DNA of 64,000 nt from NCBI RefSeq assembly GCF_900070365.1, contig NZ_LN850107.1, positions 6,138,001 to 6,202,000 of the forward strand, in the 5' to 3' direction. This DNA comes from Alloactinosynnema sp. L-07. GTDB lineage: Bacteria > Actinomycetota > Actinomycetes > Mycobacteriales > Pseudonocardiaceae. A program made the position numbers and the translations under genes. Below, piece after piece: positions 45,885 to 54,962 of the stretch (position 1 is the stretch's first letter; every line of letters starts with the position of its first letter). The notes under the pieces were generated by a model. That model had not been told where the DNA came from. It worked only from the letters and a program-made list of their open reading frames with translations, and made no database searches.

Positions 45885-48800
45885 ATGCGCCTCACCCGAT
45901 TGGCCCTGGTCCTCGCGGTCGGGGTTGTCGCGACCCCACTCGTCTTCGACGCGCCGGACGACCACCACGCGGTGGTCCCGCACCCGCATATCGTGGCCAA
46001 CGCCGACGCCATGGTGCCCGTCGCGCCGACCCTGAGCCGCGCGGGCTGGACCGTCGCCGCGACCAGCGAGGCGACCACGGCGTCCGACGGGCGCGCGGCC
46101 AACGTCCTCGACGGCGACCCGGCGACCATCTGGCACAGCCGCTTCAGCACGGCCACCGCGCTGCCGCAGTCGATCACCGTGGACATGCGGCGCACCCAGC
46201 GCGTCTCCGGCCTGTCGTACACGCCGCGCACGGGTGGCGGGAACGGGACCATCGGGCGCTACGAGATCCGTCTGAGCGTCGATGGCGCCACATGGAGCGC
46301 GCCGGTCAGCGCGGGCACCGCGGCCGACGACGCGACCGCCAAGACAATGAGCTTCGCCGTTACGGGGGCGCGGTTCGTCCGGCTGACCGCGTTGTCCGAG
46401 GCGGGCGACCGGGGTCCGTGGGCGAGTGCGGGCGAAATCAACCTGTTGGGTGACCCGAGCGCGCCGACGCCGTCTGCCCGGCTGGCGCGGACCGGCTGGA
46501 CCGCGACGGCGAGCGACCAGGAGACGCTGCGGGAGAACGGCCGCGCGTCGAACGTCCTCGACAGCAACGCGGGCACGATCTGGCACAGCCGCTACGTCAT
46601 GGCCACGCCGCTGCCGCACAGCATCACCCTCGACCTCAAGGCGCCGAAGGTCCTCAATGGACTCATCTACCGGCCGAGGCCCGCGTCGAGCGCCAACGGA
46701 CGGATCGGGGAGTACCGGATCTCGGTCTCCACGGACGGCACGAACTTCGGCGCGCCCGTGGCCTCCGGAGTGTGGGCGGACGACGCTTTGACCAAGGACG
46801 CGGCGTTCGCCGGACCGGTCACCGCGCGGTACGTGCGGCTGACCGCGCTGACGGAGGCGGGCAACCGCGGTCCGTGGAGCACCGCGGCCGAACTCGACCT
46901 GGTCGGCCCGATCGCGGCCGCCGACCCCGCGCTGTCCCGGGTCGGGTGGACGGTGACGGCGTCCGACGAGCAGGCCGAGCACGGGGCGGCCAACCTGGTC
47001 GACGGCAAGCCGGACACGCTGTGGCACAGCCGCTACGACACGGCACTGCCGCACTCGATCACCGCCGACTTGAAGCGCGAACAGGCCGTGTCCGCGATCG
47101 TGGTCACCCCTCGGTCGTCGGGTGTCAACGGTCGGATCGGTCAGTACTCAATCGCTGTCAGCACTGACGGCTCCACCTTCTCCGCGCCGGTCGCCACGGG
47201 AACGTGGGCCGACGACGGGACGCCGAAGGCCGCGCTGCTCACCGGTTCCCCGACAGCGCGCTATGTCCGGCTGACCGCGACCACCGAGGCGGGCGCGCGC
47301 GGCCCGTGGAGCAGCGCGGCCGAGGTCCACGCCTACGGCAAGCCCGCGCCGATCAGCACGACCCCGCTCAACCGCGACGGCTGGACCGCCACCGCGTCGG
47401 ACTTCGAGGCCACCGGGGAGAACGGCGGCCCGGCCAACGTCCTGGATGGAAGCACCGGAACCATCTGGCATTCCAAGTGGACCGCGCCCGCCGCGCCGCT
47501 GCCGCACTGGATCACCCTGGACATGAAATCGTCGCGCGCCGTCGCGGGCCTGGCCGTCACCCCGCGCGGGGACTCCGGCAACGGGCGTATCGGGCGCTAT
47601 GAGATCGCGGTGAGCGACGACGGCACGAACTTCGGCGCACCGGTCGCCGCGGGCACGTGGGCGGACTCGTCAGCGGTGCAGACCGCGACCGTGGCCACCC
47701 CGGTCGACGCGCGCTATGTGCGGCTGACGGCGTTCACCGAGGTCGGCAACCGCGGCCCGTGGTCCTCCGCCGCGGAGATCGACGTGCTCACCCCGGCCGC
47801 GCCGCCGAACGCGGCCGAGGTCGGGGTCTGGGGTGCGGTCAAGGGATTCCCGCTGGTCCCGGTGGCCACGGCGATGCTGCCGAACAACAAGCTGCTGGCC
47901 TGGTCGGCCTACTCGGCCGACACCTTCGGCGGCAGCCACGGCTACACCCAGACCGCGATCCTCGACCTGGCGACCGGCCAGGTCACCCAGCGCCGCGTCG
48001 ACAACACCGGGCACGACATGTTCTGCCCCGGCACGTCGATCCTGCCCGACGGCCGCGTCCTGGTGACCGGCGGCAGCGACGCGAAGAAGGCCAGCATCTA
48101 CAACCCGTTCACCGACACGTGGTCGGCGGCCGCCGAGTTGAACACCGCGCGCGGCTATCAGGGTCAGACCACGTTGTCGACGGGCGAGGCGTTCACCGTC
48201 GGTGGCTCGTGGAGCGGCGGTGAGGGCGGCAAGAACGGCGAGATCTATTCGCCCGCGACCAACACCTGGCGCACGCTGACCGGTGTCCAACCTGGACCGT
48301 TCATGACCGCCGACCCGCGCGGCTCCTATCGCGCGGACAACCACGGCTGGCTCTTCGGCGTGGCCGGTGGCCGCGTGTTCCACGCGGGCCCCAGCCGCCG
48401 GATGAACTGGGTCGACACGACCGGTTCGGGCTCGGTGACCGACGCAGGTCCGCGCGGCGACAGCCAGGACGCGATGAACGGCAACGCGGTGATGTACGAC
48501 GTCGGCAAGATCCTCACGCTGGGCGGCGCGACCGCCTACCAGGATGTGGACGCGACGAACCGCGCCTACGCCATCGACATCACCACCGGGACCGCGATCG
48601 TCACCCGTGTGGGCGACATGTCGAATGCCCGCGCGTTCGCGAACAGCGTGGTGCTGCCCGACGGCAAGGTGCTCGTGATCGGCGGCCAGTCACGTCCGGT
48701 GCCCTTCAGCGACCAGACCGCCGTGCTGACCCCCGAACTGTGGGATCCGGCCACCGGCCAGTTCACCCGGCTCGCACCCATGGCGGTGCCTCGGACGTAC

Positions 48801-49223
48801 CACAGCGTCGCCAACCTGCTGCCCGACGGCACGGTGTTCACCGGGGGCGGCGGCCTGTGCGGCGACTGCGCCACCAACCACCACGACGGCCAGGTCTTCA
48901 CCCCGCCCTACCTGCTCAATCCCGACGGCACGGCCAAGACCCGACCGGTGATCACCGCGGCTCCGACAGCGGCGGCGAACGGTGCCGCGATCAGGGTCGA
49001 CACCGACATTCCAGTGAGCGGGTTCGCGTTGCTTCGGATGAGCTCGGTGACGCACTCGGTGGACAACGACCAGCGGCGGATCCCGCTCGCGACAGTGCCC
49101 GGAACGACGCACGACCTGGTCGTGCCGACCGACCCGGGTATCGCACTGCCGGGCTACTACCTGCTGTTCGCGCTCGACGCCGCGGGCGTGCCCAGCCTGG
49201 CCAAGACGATCAGGATCGGCTGA
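45885..49223 (+). CDS. Secreted galactose/glyoxal-oxidase-type copper-radical enzyme with four F5/8C domains
   Basis: A 1112-residue exported protein. A signal peptide (about 1-25) is followed by four F5/8 type C (discoidin/CBM32) domains of about 145 residues each. A Kelch-propeller oxidase domain and a C-terminal DUF1929 domain then follow. The copper-radical signatures are C in D-M-F-C-P-G-T near 48020, Y in A-R-G-Y-Q-G near 48150, Y-H in P-R-T-Y-H-S near 48800 and H in S-V-T-H-S-V near 49050. It should oxidise primary alcohols or aldehydes of glycans to aldehydes or acids with H2O2 release. The gene is a single transcription unit. Confidence 0.9.
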   Translation: MRLTRLALVLAVGVVATPLVFDAPDDHHAVVPHPHIVANADAMVPVAPTLSRAGWTVAATSEATTASDGRAANVLDGDPATIWHSRFSTATALPQSITVDMRRTQRVSGLSYTPRTGGGNGTIGRYEIRLSVDGATWSAPVSAGTAADDATAKTMSFAVTGARFVRLTALSEAGDRGPWASAGEINLLGDPSAPTPSARLARTGWTATASDQETLRENGRASNVLDSNAGTIWHSRYVMATPLPHSITLDLKAPKVLNGLIYRPRPASSANGRIGEYRISVSTDGTNFGAPVASGVWADDALTKDAAFAGPVTARYVRLTALTEAGNRGPWSTAAELDLVGPIAAADPALSRVGWTVTASDEQAEHGAANLVDGKPDTLWHSRYDTALPHSITADLKREQAVSAIVVTPRSSGVNGRIGQYSIAVSTDGSTFSAPVATGTWADDGTPKAALLTGSPTARYVRLTATTEAGARGPWSSAAEVHAYGKPAPISTTPLNRDGWTATASDFEATGENGGPANVLDGSTGTIWHSKWTAPAAPLPHWITLDMKSSRAVAGLAVTPRGDSGNGRIGRYEIAVSDDGTNFGAPVAAGTWADSSAVQTATVATPVDARYVRLTAFTEVGNRGPWSSAAEIDVLTPAAPPNAAEVGVWGAVKGFPLVPVATAMLPNNKLLAWSAYSADTFGGSHGYTQTAILDLATGQVTQRRVDNTGHDMFCPGTSILPDGRVLVTGGSDAKKASIYNPFTDTWSAAAELNTARGYQGQTTLSTGEAFTVGGSWSGGEGGKNGEIYSPATNTWRTLTGVQPGPFMTADPRGSYRADNHGWLFGVAGGRVFHAGPSRRMNWVDTTGSGSVTDAGPRGDSQDAMNGNAVMYDVGKILTLGGATAYQDVDATNRAYAIDITTGTAIVTRVGDMSNARAFANSVVLPDGKVLVIGGQSRPVPFSDQTAVLTPELWDPATGQFTRLAPMAVPRTYHSVANLLPDGTVFTGGGGLCGDCATNHHDGQVFTPPYLLNPDGTAKTRPVITAAPTAAANGAAIRVDTDIPVSGFALLRMSSVTHSVDNDQRRIPLATVPGTTHDLVVPTDPGIALPGYYLLFALDAAGVPSLAKTIRIG
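46030..47800 (+). repeat. Four tandem F5/8C (discoidin) domain repeats
   Basis: Four homologous coding units begin near 46030, 46470, 46930 and 47365. Each shares N-V-L-D-G...W-H-S-R/K and the end R-Y-V-R-L-T-A...G-P-W-S. High similarity among units suggests recent duplication or conversion. Confidence 0.9.
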
Positions 49224-49314
49224 CTTTCCCCAGGCGCGGCCCACGAAGCGTGGCTAGGCTGACCGCAGCCGAGGCCCGGTGTTGGGCCGCGCCCCGAGGA
49301 GGACCGAGAACCCG

Positions 49315-49866
49315 ATGAGCGCGATCGACGACATCCTTGCCCAGATTCCCCTCGCCCAGCTGGCAGGCCAGTTGGGCGTCGACGAGCAGACCGCGGAGCA
49401 GGCCACCCGTGCCGCGCTGCCCGCGCTGCTGGGCGGGATGCAGGCCAACGCCCAGGACCCCGGCGGCGCCCGGTCCCTGTTCGAGGCCCTCGGCCAGCAC
49501 TCCACCGGCCTGGTGGAGGGCGGTGTCGACCTCGACCAGGTCGACACCGACGACGGCTCCAAGATCGTCAACCACGTGTTCGGCGACCAGCAGGCCGAGG
49601 TCGTCAACACCCTCGGCGGACTGGGCTCGGTCGGCAAGGGCCTGATCGCCAAGCTGCTGCCGTTGCTCGCCCCGATCGTGATGTCCTACCTCGCCAAGAA
49701 ACTGGGCGCCAAGCTCGGCGGCAACTCCGAGGAACCCCAGCAGCAGCCCCAGGCTCAGGGCGGCGGCCTCGGTGACCTGCTCGGCGGCCTCCTTGGCGGC
49801 TCCGGCGGCGGCTTGGGCGGCCTCGGTGACCTGCTGGGCGGCCTGCTCGGCGGCGGTCGCAAGTAG
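49315..49866 (+). CDS. DUF937 domain protein
   Basis: A 183-residue protein. The N-terminal 120 residues match the DUF937 family (A-I-D-D-I-L-A-Q-I-P-L-A-Q-L-A-G-Q-L-G-V-D, then A-L-P-A-L-L-G-G-M). A hydrophobic segment near 112-130 and a Gly/Leu-rich tail of G-G-L-G-D-L-L-G-G units follow. Function is unknown. The start at 49315 has GAGGAGGA about 11 bases upstream. A 15-bp terminator follows. Confidence 0.85.
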   Translation: MSAIDDILAQIPLAQLAGQLGVDEQTAEQATRAALPALLGGMQANAQDPGGARSLFEALGQHSTGLVEGGVDLDQVDTDDGSKIVNHVFGDQQAEVVNTLGGLGSVGKGLIAKLLPLLAPIVMSYLAKKLGAKLGGNSEEPQQQPQAQGGGLGDLLGGLLGGSGGGLGGLGDLLGGLLGGGRK

Positions 49867-49882
49867 ATAGTTCGGTCCCACA

Positions 49883-49918
49883 CGCGTTGCGCGGCTTGAA
49901 TAGAAGCCGCGCAACGCG
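49883..49918. terminator. Bidirectional terminator between the DUF937 gene and murQ
   Basis: Perfect 15-bp stem (49883-49897 with 49904-49918) and a GAATAG loop. It lies 16 bases after the DUF937 stop and 6 bases after the murQ stop on the other strand. Confidence 0.85.
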
Positions 49919-49924
49919 GCGAGA

Positions 49925-50851
49925 CTAGATCACTGGGGCTTCCAGCAGGCCCATAGCGCGGCGGACGTGGCCGGAGGTCTCCGCCAGCGCCCGTCGCGCA
50001 CGTGAAGTGTCCACACCGGACAAGAGGTGCACCAGCGCGACCTTCAGGTCGCCGTGCGACTCCGTCAACGCCGCCGAGCACTCCGGCATGCTCAACCCGG
50101 TGGCCTCACGCAGGATCCGCAGCGTTCGGCCGCGGAGCTTGGCGTTGCTCGCCCGCATGCTGACCATCAGGTTCGAGTACGTGCGCCCCATCTTGACCAT
50201 GACCGCCGTCGAGAAGGCGGTCAACACGAGCTTCTGCGCCGAGCCCGCCTTCATCCGCGTCGAGCCCGAGATCGCCTCCGGGCCGGTGTCGACCACGATC
50301 ACCAAGTCGATCCCCGACGTCCTTGGGAAGTTGGGATTGTTGGTGACCAGGGCCGTCGTCGCGCCCAGTTCGGCCGCCGCGCCCAGGGCACCCAGGACGT
50401 ACGGTGTACGGCCCGATGCGGTGAGTCCGAGGACCATGTCACCGGCCTGCACGTCGCGGGCCATCTCCTCGGCGCCCGCCATGTCGTCGTCCTCCGCGCC
50501 CTCGGCCGCGGTCCGCACCGCCGAGACACCGCCCGCGTGGTGCACGTGGAACCAGTCGCTCGGCGTGTTGAACGTGGGAGGGAGTTCGGCGGCGTCAAGG
50601 GTGGCGAGCCTGCCGGACGTTCCCGCGCCGACGTAGTGCACCCGGTTGCCCGCGCGCAGCGCGTCGGTCGCCAGGTCGACGGCGGCCGCCAGTTCGGGCA
50701 GCGCCGCCGCGACCGCGGCGGGGACCAGCCGGTCCTCGGTGTTGATCGTGCGCAGGATGTCCACAGTGGACATCTGGTCGATGGTGGCGGTGCGCGGGTT
50801 GCGCCGCTCGGTGGGGGAGTCGACGTGCACCGTCTGCCGAGGCACCGTCAT
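49925..50851 (-). CDS. murQ: N-acetylmuramic acid 6-phosphate etherase
   Basis: A 308-residue SIS-domain lyase that cleaves the lactyl ether of MurNAc-6-phosphate to give GlcNAc-6-phosphate and D-lactate. It begins with the conserved T-E-R-R-N-P-R-T. Y-V-G-A-G-T-S-G-R-L near residue 77 and the E-G-A-E-D region around residue 115 hold the catalytic acidic residues of the family. GGAAGGGG precedes the ATG at 50851. It is the last gene of the minus-strand recycling operon, 39 bases after murR. Confidence 0.95.
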   Translation of the reverse strand: MTVPRQTVHVDSPTERRNPRTATIDQMSTVDILRTINTEDRLVPAAVAAALPELAAAVDLATDALRAGNRVHYVGAGTSGRLATLDAAELPPTFNTPSDWFHVHHAGGVSAVRTAAEGAEDDDMAGAEEMARDVQAGDMVLGLTASGRTPYVLGALGAAAELGATTALVTNNPNFPRTSGIDLVIVVDTGPEAISGSTRMKAGSAQKLVLTAFSTAVMVKMGRTYSNLMVSMRASNAKLRGRTLRILREATGLSMPECSAALTESHGDLKVALVHLLSGVDTSRARRALAETSGHVRRAMGLLEAPVI

Positions 50852-50890
50852 GTCATTCCCCTTCCGCGGCGCCGACCCGCGCACCATTGA

Positions 50891-51823
50891 TCATTTCCCG
50901 GTGTCCCGGGGCTTGCGCCTTCCGTCGTGCCGTGTCTCCAGCCGGTGCGGCCCGACCGCGTCGCGGGTCGAGTCCAACGCCTTGATCGTCTGGTCCAGGT
51001 GCCGCTGGGCGACGCCGATGAACAGGCAGTCGACGATCGTCAGCTGGGCGATGCGGCTGGCCGTGGCCCCCGAGCGGAACGTGGTCTCGCGGGCGGCGGT
51101 CGTCAGCACCCAGTCGGCCACGTCGGCGATCGGCGACGTCGGATAGTTGGTCAGCGCGACCGTCGTGGCCCCGTGTTCGCGGGCCACCCGCAGCGCCTCG
51201 ACGGTGTCCGCGGTGGCGCCGGTGTGCGAGATGCCGACCGCGACGTCGCCGGGGTTCAGCACCGCGGCCGACGTGAGCATGATGTGCGTGTCGTTCCACG
51301 CGAAGCTCACCCGGCCGATGCGGTGCAGTTTCTGCTGCAGGTCCGCCGCCACGAACGCGCTGGCACCGACGCCGTACACGTCGACCCTCCCCGCGTTCGC
51401 GACGGCGGTGACCACTTGGGCGAGCACCTCGATGTCGACCTGGTCGGCGGTCTCCTCGACCGCGCGCGAGTCGGCGAAGGTGACCTTGCCGACCACGGTC
51501 TTCAAGTCGTCGTCGGGGTTGATGTCGCCCCCGAGATCGCGGTCGGCCCGCATCTCGGAGCGTGCGGTGTCGGCGGCAAGCGCGATGCGCAGCTCGGGGT
51601 AGCCCCCGACGCCGATCGCCTTGCAGAACCGGGTCACAGTGGTCTCGCTGGTCCCCGCCGCTTCGGCGACCTCGGTGATGCTGCGCCGGGCGACGGTGGA
51701 CGGGTTCTCGAGCACCACCTTGGCCACCCGCTGCTCGGCCCGGGCAAGACCCGGGAGGAGCGAGCGAATGCGGACCAACGGACTTGACTCGCTGTGTTCT
51801 GCTGTCATTTGACTCGCACTCAC
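50891..51823 (-). CDS. murR: MurR/RpiR-family transcriptional regulator
   Basis: A 310-residue regulator with an N-terminal RpiR helix-turn-helix (T-E-V-A-E-A-A-G-T-S-E-T-T-V-T-R-F-C near 50-67) and a C-terminal SIS sugar-phosphate domain (G-V-G-A-S-A near 150). Adjacent murQ implies that MurNAc-6-phosphate or a related sugar phosphate is the effector. The promoter at 51830-51858 places transcription start at the GTG itself, so the mRNA is probably leaderless; an ATG 5 codons later is the alternative. A 30-bp dyad lies just upstream. Confidence 0.92.
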   Translation of the reverse strand: MSASQMTAEHSESSPLVRIRSLLPGLARAEQRVAKVVLENPSTVARRSITEVAEAAGTSETTVTRFCKAIGVGGYPELRIALAADTARSEMRADRDLGGDINPDDDLKTVVGKVTFADSRAVEETADQVDIEVLAQVVTAVANAGRVDVYGVGASAFVAADLQQKLHRIGRVSFAWNDTHIMLTSAAVLNPGDVAVGISHTGATADTVEALRVAREHGATTVALTNYPTSPIADVADWVLTTAARETTFRSGATASRIAQLTIVDCLFIGVAQRHLDQTIKALDSTRDAVGPHRLETRHDGRRKPRDTGK

Positions 51824-51829
51824 GTGGGA

Positions 51830-51858
51830 AACTTACTAACAGTGATGGGTCAGAGCAA
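51830..51858 (-). promoter_or_regulatory. murR promoter giving a probable leaderless mRNA
   Basis: On the minus strand TTGCTC and TAAGTT are 17 bases apart. The -10 box ends 6 bases before the GTG start, so the first transcribed base should be at or next to the start codon. Confidence 0.5.
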
Positions 51859-51868
51859 GGTGGTGCGT

Positions 51869-51898
51869 CACATTTGTTGGTAACGCTACCCAAATGTG
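51869..51898. promoter_or_regulatory. 30-bp dyad operator upstream of murR
   Basis: CACATTTG at 51869-51876 pairs with CAAATGTG at 51891-51898, with inner GGTA/TACC arms (51879-51882 and 51887-51890). It lies about 10 bases upstream of the -35 box of murR, and 76 bases past the amiE-like stop. It is the best candidate site for MurR autoregulation. Confidence 0.6.
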
Positions 51899-51974
51899 TC
51901 AGTTGAGGCTGCGGGCCCAGGTAGGGCTTGCTGACGGAATCGCCGGTCGAACGCGGATTGTTAGCGTCAAATCG

Positions 51975-53708
51975 TCAACAAGTTTGGAGCCGCCACCCGA
52001 GTGGATGCATCAGGTGGGGTTCTTTCTCACCGTTAAGGAGCGAGCGACTACCGTCGGTCACCAAGATTCGATCAAGATAGACACCGCGACCCAAGTAGCG
52101 ACCATCGGTAGTCAGCCGCCAGCGGAGGGTAAATGTGTCCGCTATCGGCGCCACAGCGTTGATCGTCCACCAACTGCGGTGTCCCGAACCGGCCAGAATG
52201 TGAACCTCGCCCGCGGGCGCGCCTGGGCCGCTCGCCAGAACGGGAATGGTCTGCCAGGACCGCCCGTTCGGGCTCCACTCCAGCACCAGGGCGTCACTCG
52301 ACTCGGTATCCACGAACGTGTCGAACGCGATCCGCACAGGTCCGGTCGTGCTGAGCGGCGAAGTGGCCAGTGTGGACGTTGCCGCGTTGGCCGTCCCCGC
52401 GAACCAGGCGTCGGGGCCGTGCTTGGGCCGCACAGACATCGCGCGAGCCAGCCCGGTGGCCACCGTCTCCCTGGCGACATTGATCGATCCCCAGGTCCGC
52501 GCCGGGTGGACCCGGTTGGTGAGCAGGATCGCGATCGACCGCGACGCCGGGTCGATCACCAGGGACGTGCCGGTGAACCCGGTGTGGCCCGCCGTCCGCG
52601 GCGACGACAGCGCGCCCATGTACCAGCGCTGATGCAGCTCGAAGCCCAGCCCGTGGTTGTCGCCGGGGAACTCCGCGGTGTGGTTGGCGAGCATCTCCTT
52701 GACCGTGTCGGCCCGCAGGATCCGTTCGCCCGCGTACGTGCCGCCGTTCAGGACGGCCTGCGCGAGGATGGCCAGATCGCCCGCGGTCGAGAAGACCCCC
52801 GCGTGCCCGGCCACCCCGCCCAGCGACCATGCGTTCTCGTCGTGCACCTGGCCGCGGACCATCCCGCGCGCGGGCGACGACTGGAACTCGGTGGCGGCGA
52901 TCCGGTCGAGCTTGTCCGTGGGCGGGTTGTAGCCGGTGTCCCGAAGCCCCAGCGGCCCGGTGATCCGATCGGCAACGACCCGGTCCAGCGGCAGCCCGGA
53001 CAGCCGCTCGACCAGCACGCCGAGGGTGATCAGGTTGAGGTCCGAGTAGACGTAGGCACTGCCCGGCTGCTTGGTCGGCGCGCGTTCGAGCACGGCCTGG
53101 ATCCGGGACGGCTTGTCCGGCCAGTCGCGCCACAGCGGGATGAACGGCTCCAAGCCGGAGGTGTGGGTCAGCAGCTGCTCGACCGTCACCGACTCCTTGC
53201 CGTTGGCCGCGAACTCCGGGAGATAGGTCGCGACCCGCTCGTCGAGCTCGATGAGCCCGTCCTCGACCAGGCACAACACAGCGATCGATGTGAACAGCTT
53301 GCTCACTGATGCCACGTCGAAGATCGTGTCCGGGCGGGTCGCGACCTGCTGGTCGGCGGGCAGTTCGGTGCCGACGGCGTCGGCGTAGCGGACGGCCTTG
53401 CCAGCGGCGGTCCTCGAGACGACCACGCCGTGGTGGACTGACAGTGTCACCGCGCCCGTGAACAGCGGCCTGCGCGTTGTCGGGTCCGCCTCGGTCCACG
53501 CGGCGATCGCCCGCTCGGCCGCCGCGATGGGCTCGGGATCGAGTCCGACGGACGACGCAGTCGCCGAGTGCAGGACCGTGTCGGCCGGGGCGAAGCCGTG
53601 CTGGGGCCGGTCGAACCGGCCCGCCGCGTTCTCCGCCGTCGCCACCGAACCGCCCGCCGTCATGGCGACTGCGGCCAGTGCGGCCACCAGCCGGGTCGTC
53701 CGTGCCAT
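51975..53708 (-). CDS. Secreted AmiE-like serine hydrolase (beta-lactamase fold)
   Basis: A 577-residue exported enzyme. A signal peptide (1-27) precedes a serine beta-lactamase-fold domain with S134-V-S-K137, Y221-S-D and H-T-G-F-T-G as the three boxes. About 150 C-terminal residues form a beta-rich extra domain. Its position between namZ and murR equals that of amiE (ybbE) in the Bacillus subtilis MurNAc operon, a beta-lactamase-family N-acetylmuramyl-L-alanine amidase, so it probably removes stem peptides from muropeptides. GTGGGGGCG lies before the ATG. Confidence 0.85.
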   Translation of the reverse strand: MARTTRLVAALAAVAMTAGGSVATAENAAGRFDRPQHGFAPADTVLHSATASSVGLDPEPIAAAERAIAAWTEADPTTRRPLFTGAVTLSVHHGVVVSRTAAGKAVRYADAVGTELPADQQVATRPDTIFDVASVSKLFTSIAVLCLVEDGLIELDERVATYLPEFAANGKESVTVEQLLTHTSGLEPFIPLWRDWPDKPSRIQAVLERAPTKQPGSAYVYSDLNLITLGVLVERLSGLPLDRVVADRITGPLGLRDTGYNPPTDKLDRIAATEFQSSPARGMVRGQVHDENAWSLGGVAGHAGVFSTAGDLAILAQAVLNGGTYAGERILRADTVKEMLANHTAEFPGDNHGLGFELHQRWYMGALSSPRTAGHTGFTGTSLVIDPASRSIAILLTNRVHPARTWGSINVARETVATGLARAMSVRPKHGPDAWFAGTANAATSTLATSPLSTTGPVRIAFDTFVDTESSDALVLEWSPNGRSWQTIPVLASGPGAPAGEVHILAGSGHRSWWTINAVAPIADTFTLRWRLTTDGRYLGRGVYLDRILVTDGSRSLLNGEKEPHLMHPLGWRLQTC

Positions 53709-53718
53709 CGCCCCCACC

Positions 53719-54960
53719 TCATCGGTATAGCAAATACGGCGCCCTGGCCTGCCGGAACTCCGCCAACTCGGCGGTCCACGCGCCGGTGATCTCCGCGGTG
53801 CCCGCGCCCGCGTCGACCATCCGGCGGAAGCGGTCCGAACCGGTCAACTTGTCGACAAAATTGTCCGGGCGCCAGGCGAACGCGCCCGGGTGGACCCGCT
53901 TGAGGGCCACGATCATCGCGACGGCGGTGTCGATGGCCTCGAACCGTCGCTCGTCGGTGAGGTGGAGCTGGACCCCGCCGCACGCTGTCCCGGCGAATTT
54001 TCCGAACGTTGGCACGAAGTAGTGCTCGCGGAACCGCACGCCGGGCAGTCCCAGCGCATTGAGCTGCGCGGCCCAACGCCAGTCGACTCCAGGCGCCCCG
54101 ATGATCTCGAACGGGCGCGTCGTGCCGCGGCCCTCCGACAGGGTCGTGCCCTCGAACAGGCAGGTGCCGGGATAGACCAGGGCGGTCTGTGCGGTCGGCA
54201 TGTTCGGACTAGGCGGCACCCACGGCAGGCCGGTGTCCGCGAACAGCTCGTCCCGCCGCCAGCCCGTCACCCGCTCGACGGTGACCTCCGGCGCCGAGGG
54301 CAGGAACTCGCCAGCGAACATCCCGGCCAGCTCACCGACGGTCATCCCGTGCTGCTGGGCGATCGGCTCCCGGCCGACCCCGGACGCGTACGCGGGGTCG
54401 AGCCGCGGACCGCGCGCCGCACCGCCGATCGGGTTCGGCCGGTCGAGGACGACGAAGTCCAGCTTCGCCGCGGCGCTCATCGCGGTGTGCAGCGTCCAGA
54501 TATACGTGTAGAAGCGGGCCCCGACGTCGGCGATGTCGAAGACCACGGTGTCGATCCCGGCTTTGCGGAACTGCGCGGCCACGGTTGCCACGCTCGCTCC
54601 GTATGTGTCGTAAACCGGCAGCCGGGTGCGCGGGTCCAGGTAGTCGCCTTCCGACCCTCCCGCCTGCGCGGTGCCACGGAAGCCGTGCTCCGGTCCGAAG
54701 ACCGCGACCGGGCGCACGCCTGCGGCCACCATCGAATCGACCACATGCGTGCCGTCGCGCAGCACGCCAGTCGGGTTCGACACGACGCCGACCTTGCGAC
54801 CTGCCAGGCTTCGCCACCCCCGCGCGGCGAGCCGGTCGGCGGCGGGCGCCGTCGGACCGTGCGCCTGGTCGGCCTCGACCGCGACGGCCGGAATGGCTGC
54901 GGACGTCGTGACCAGCGGCGTTGCCAGAGCGGACGCGGCGAGGAACTGTCGTCGGTCCAT
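53719..54960 (-). CDS. namZ: Exo-beta-N-acetylmuramidase NamZ (DUF1343, GH171)
   Basis: A 413-residue enzyme that releases terminal MurNAc from peptidoglycan chains. It begins with a Tat-type signal, D-R-R-Q-F-L-A-A-S. Family motifs include V-G-V-V-S-N-P-T-G near 60, F-G-P-E-H-G-F-R-G near 88, D-I-A-D-V-G-A-R-F-Y-T-Y-I near 141 and D-R-P-N-P-I-G-G near 173. The role as NamZ is established for DUF1343 in B. subtilis. It lies 2 bases downstream of nagZ and 10 bases upstream of the amiE-like gene. Confidence 0.92.
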   Translation of the reverse strand: MDRRQFLAASALATPLVTTSAAIPAVAVEADQAHGPTAPAADRLAARGWRSLAGRKVGVVSNPTGVLRDGTHVVDSMVAAGVRPVAVFGPEHGFRGTAQAGGSEGDYLDPRTRLPVYDTYGASVATVAAQFRKAGIDTVVFDIADVGARFYTYIWTLHTAMSAAAKLDFVVLDRPNPIGGAARGPRLDPAYASGVGREPIAQQHGMTVGELAGMFAGEFLPSAPEVTVERVTGWRRDELFADTGLPWVPPSPNMPTAQTALVYPGTCLFEGTTLSEGRGTTRPFEIIGAPGVDWRWAAQLNALGLPGVRFREHYFVPTFGKFAGTACGGVQLHLTDERRFEAIDTAVAMIVALKRVHPGAFAWRPDNFVDKLTGSDRFRRMVDAGAGTAEITGAWTAELAEFRQARAPYLLYR

Positions 54961-54962
54961 GG

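Noticed and set aside
51894..53309. Long plus-strand frame opposite the amiE-like gene
   Set aside because: It is the shadow of the amiE-like gene, with no ribosome-binding site or domain.
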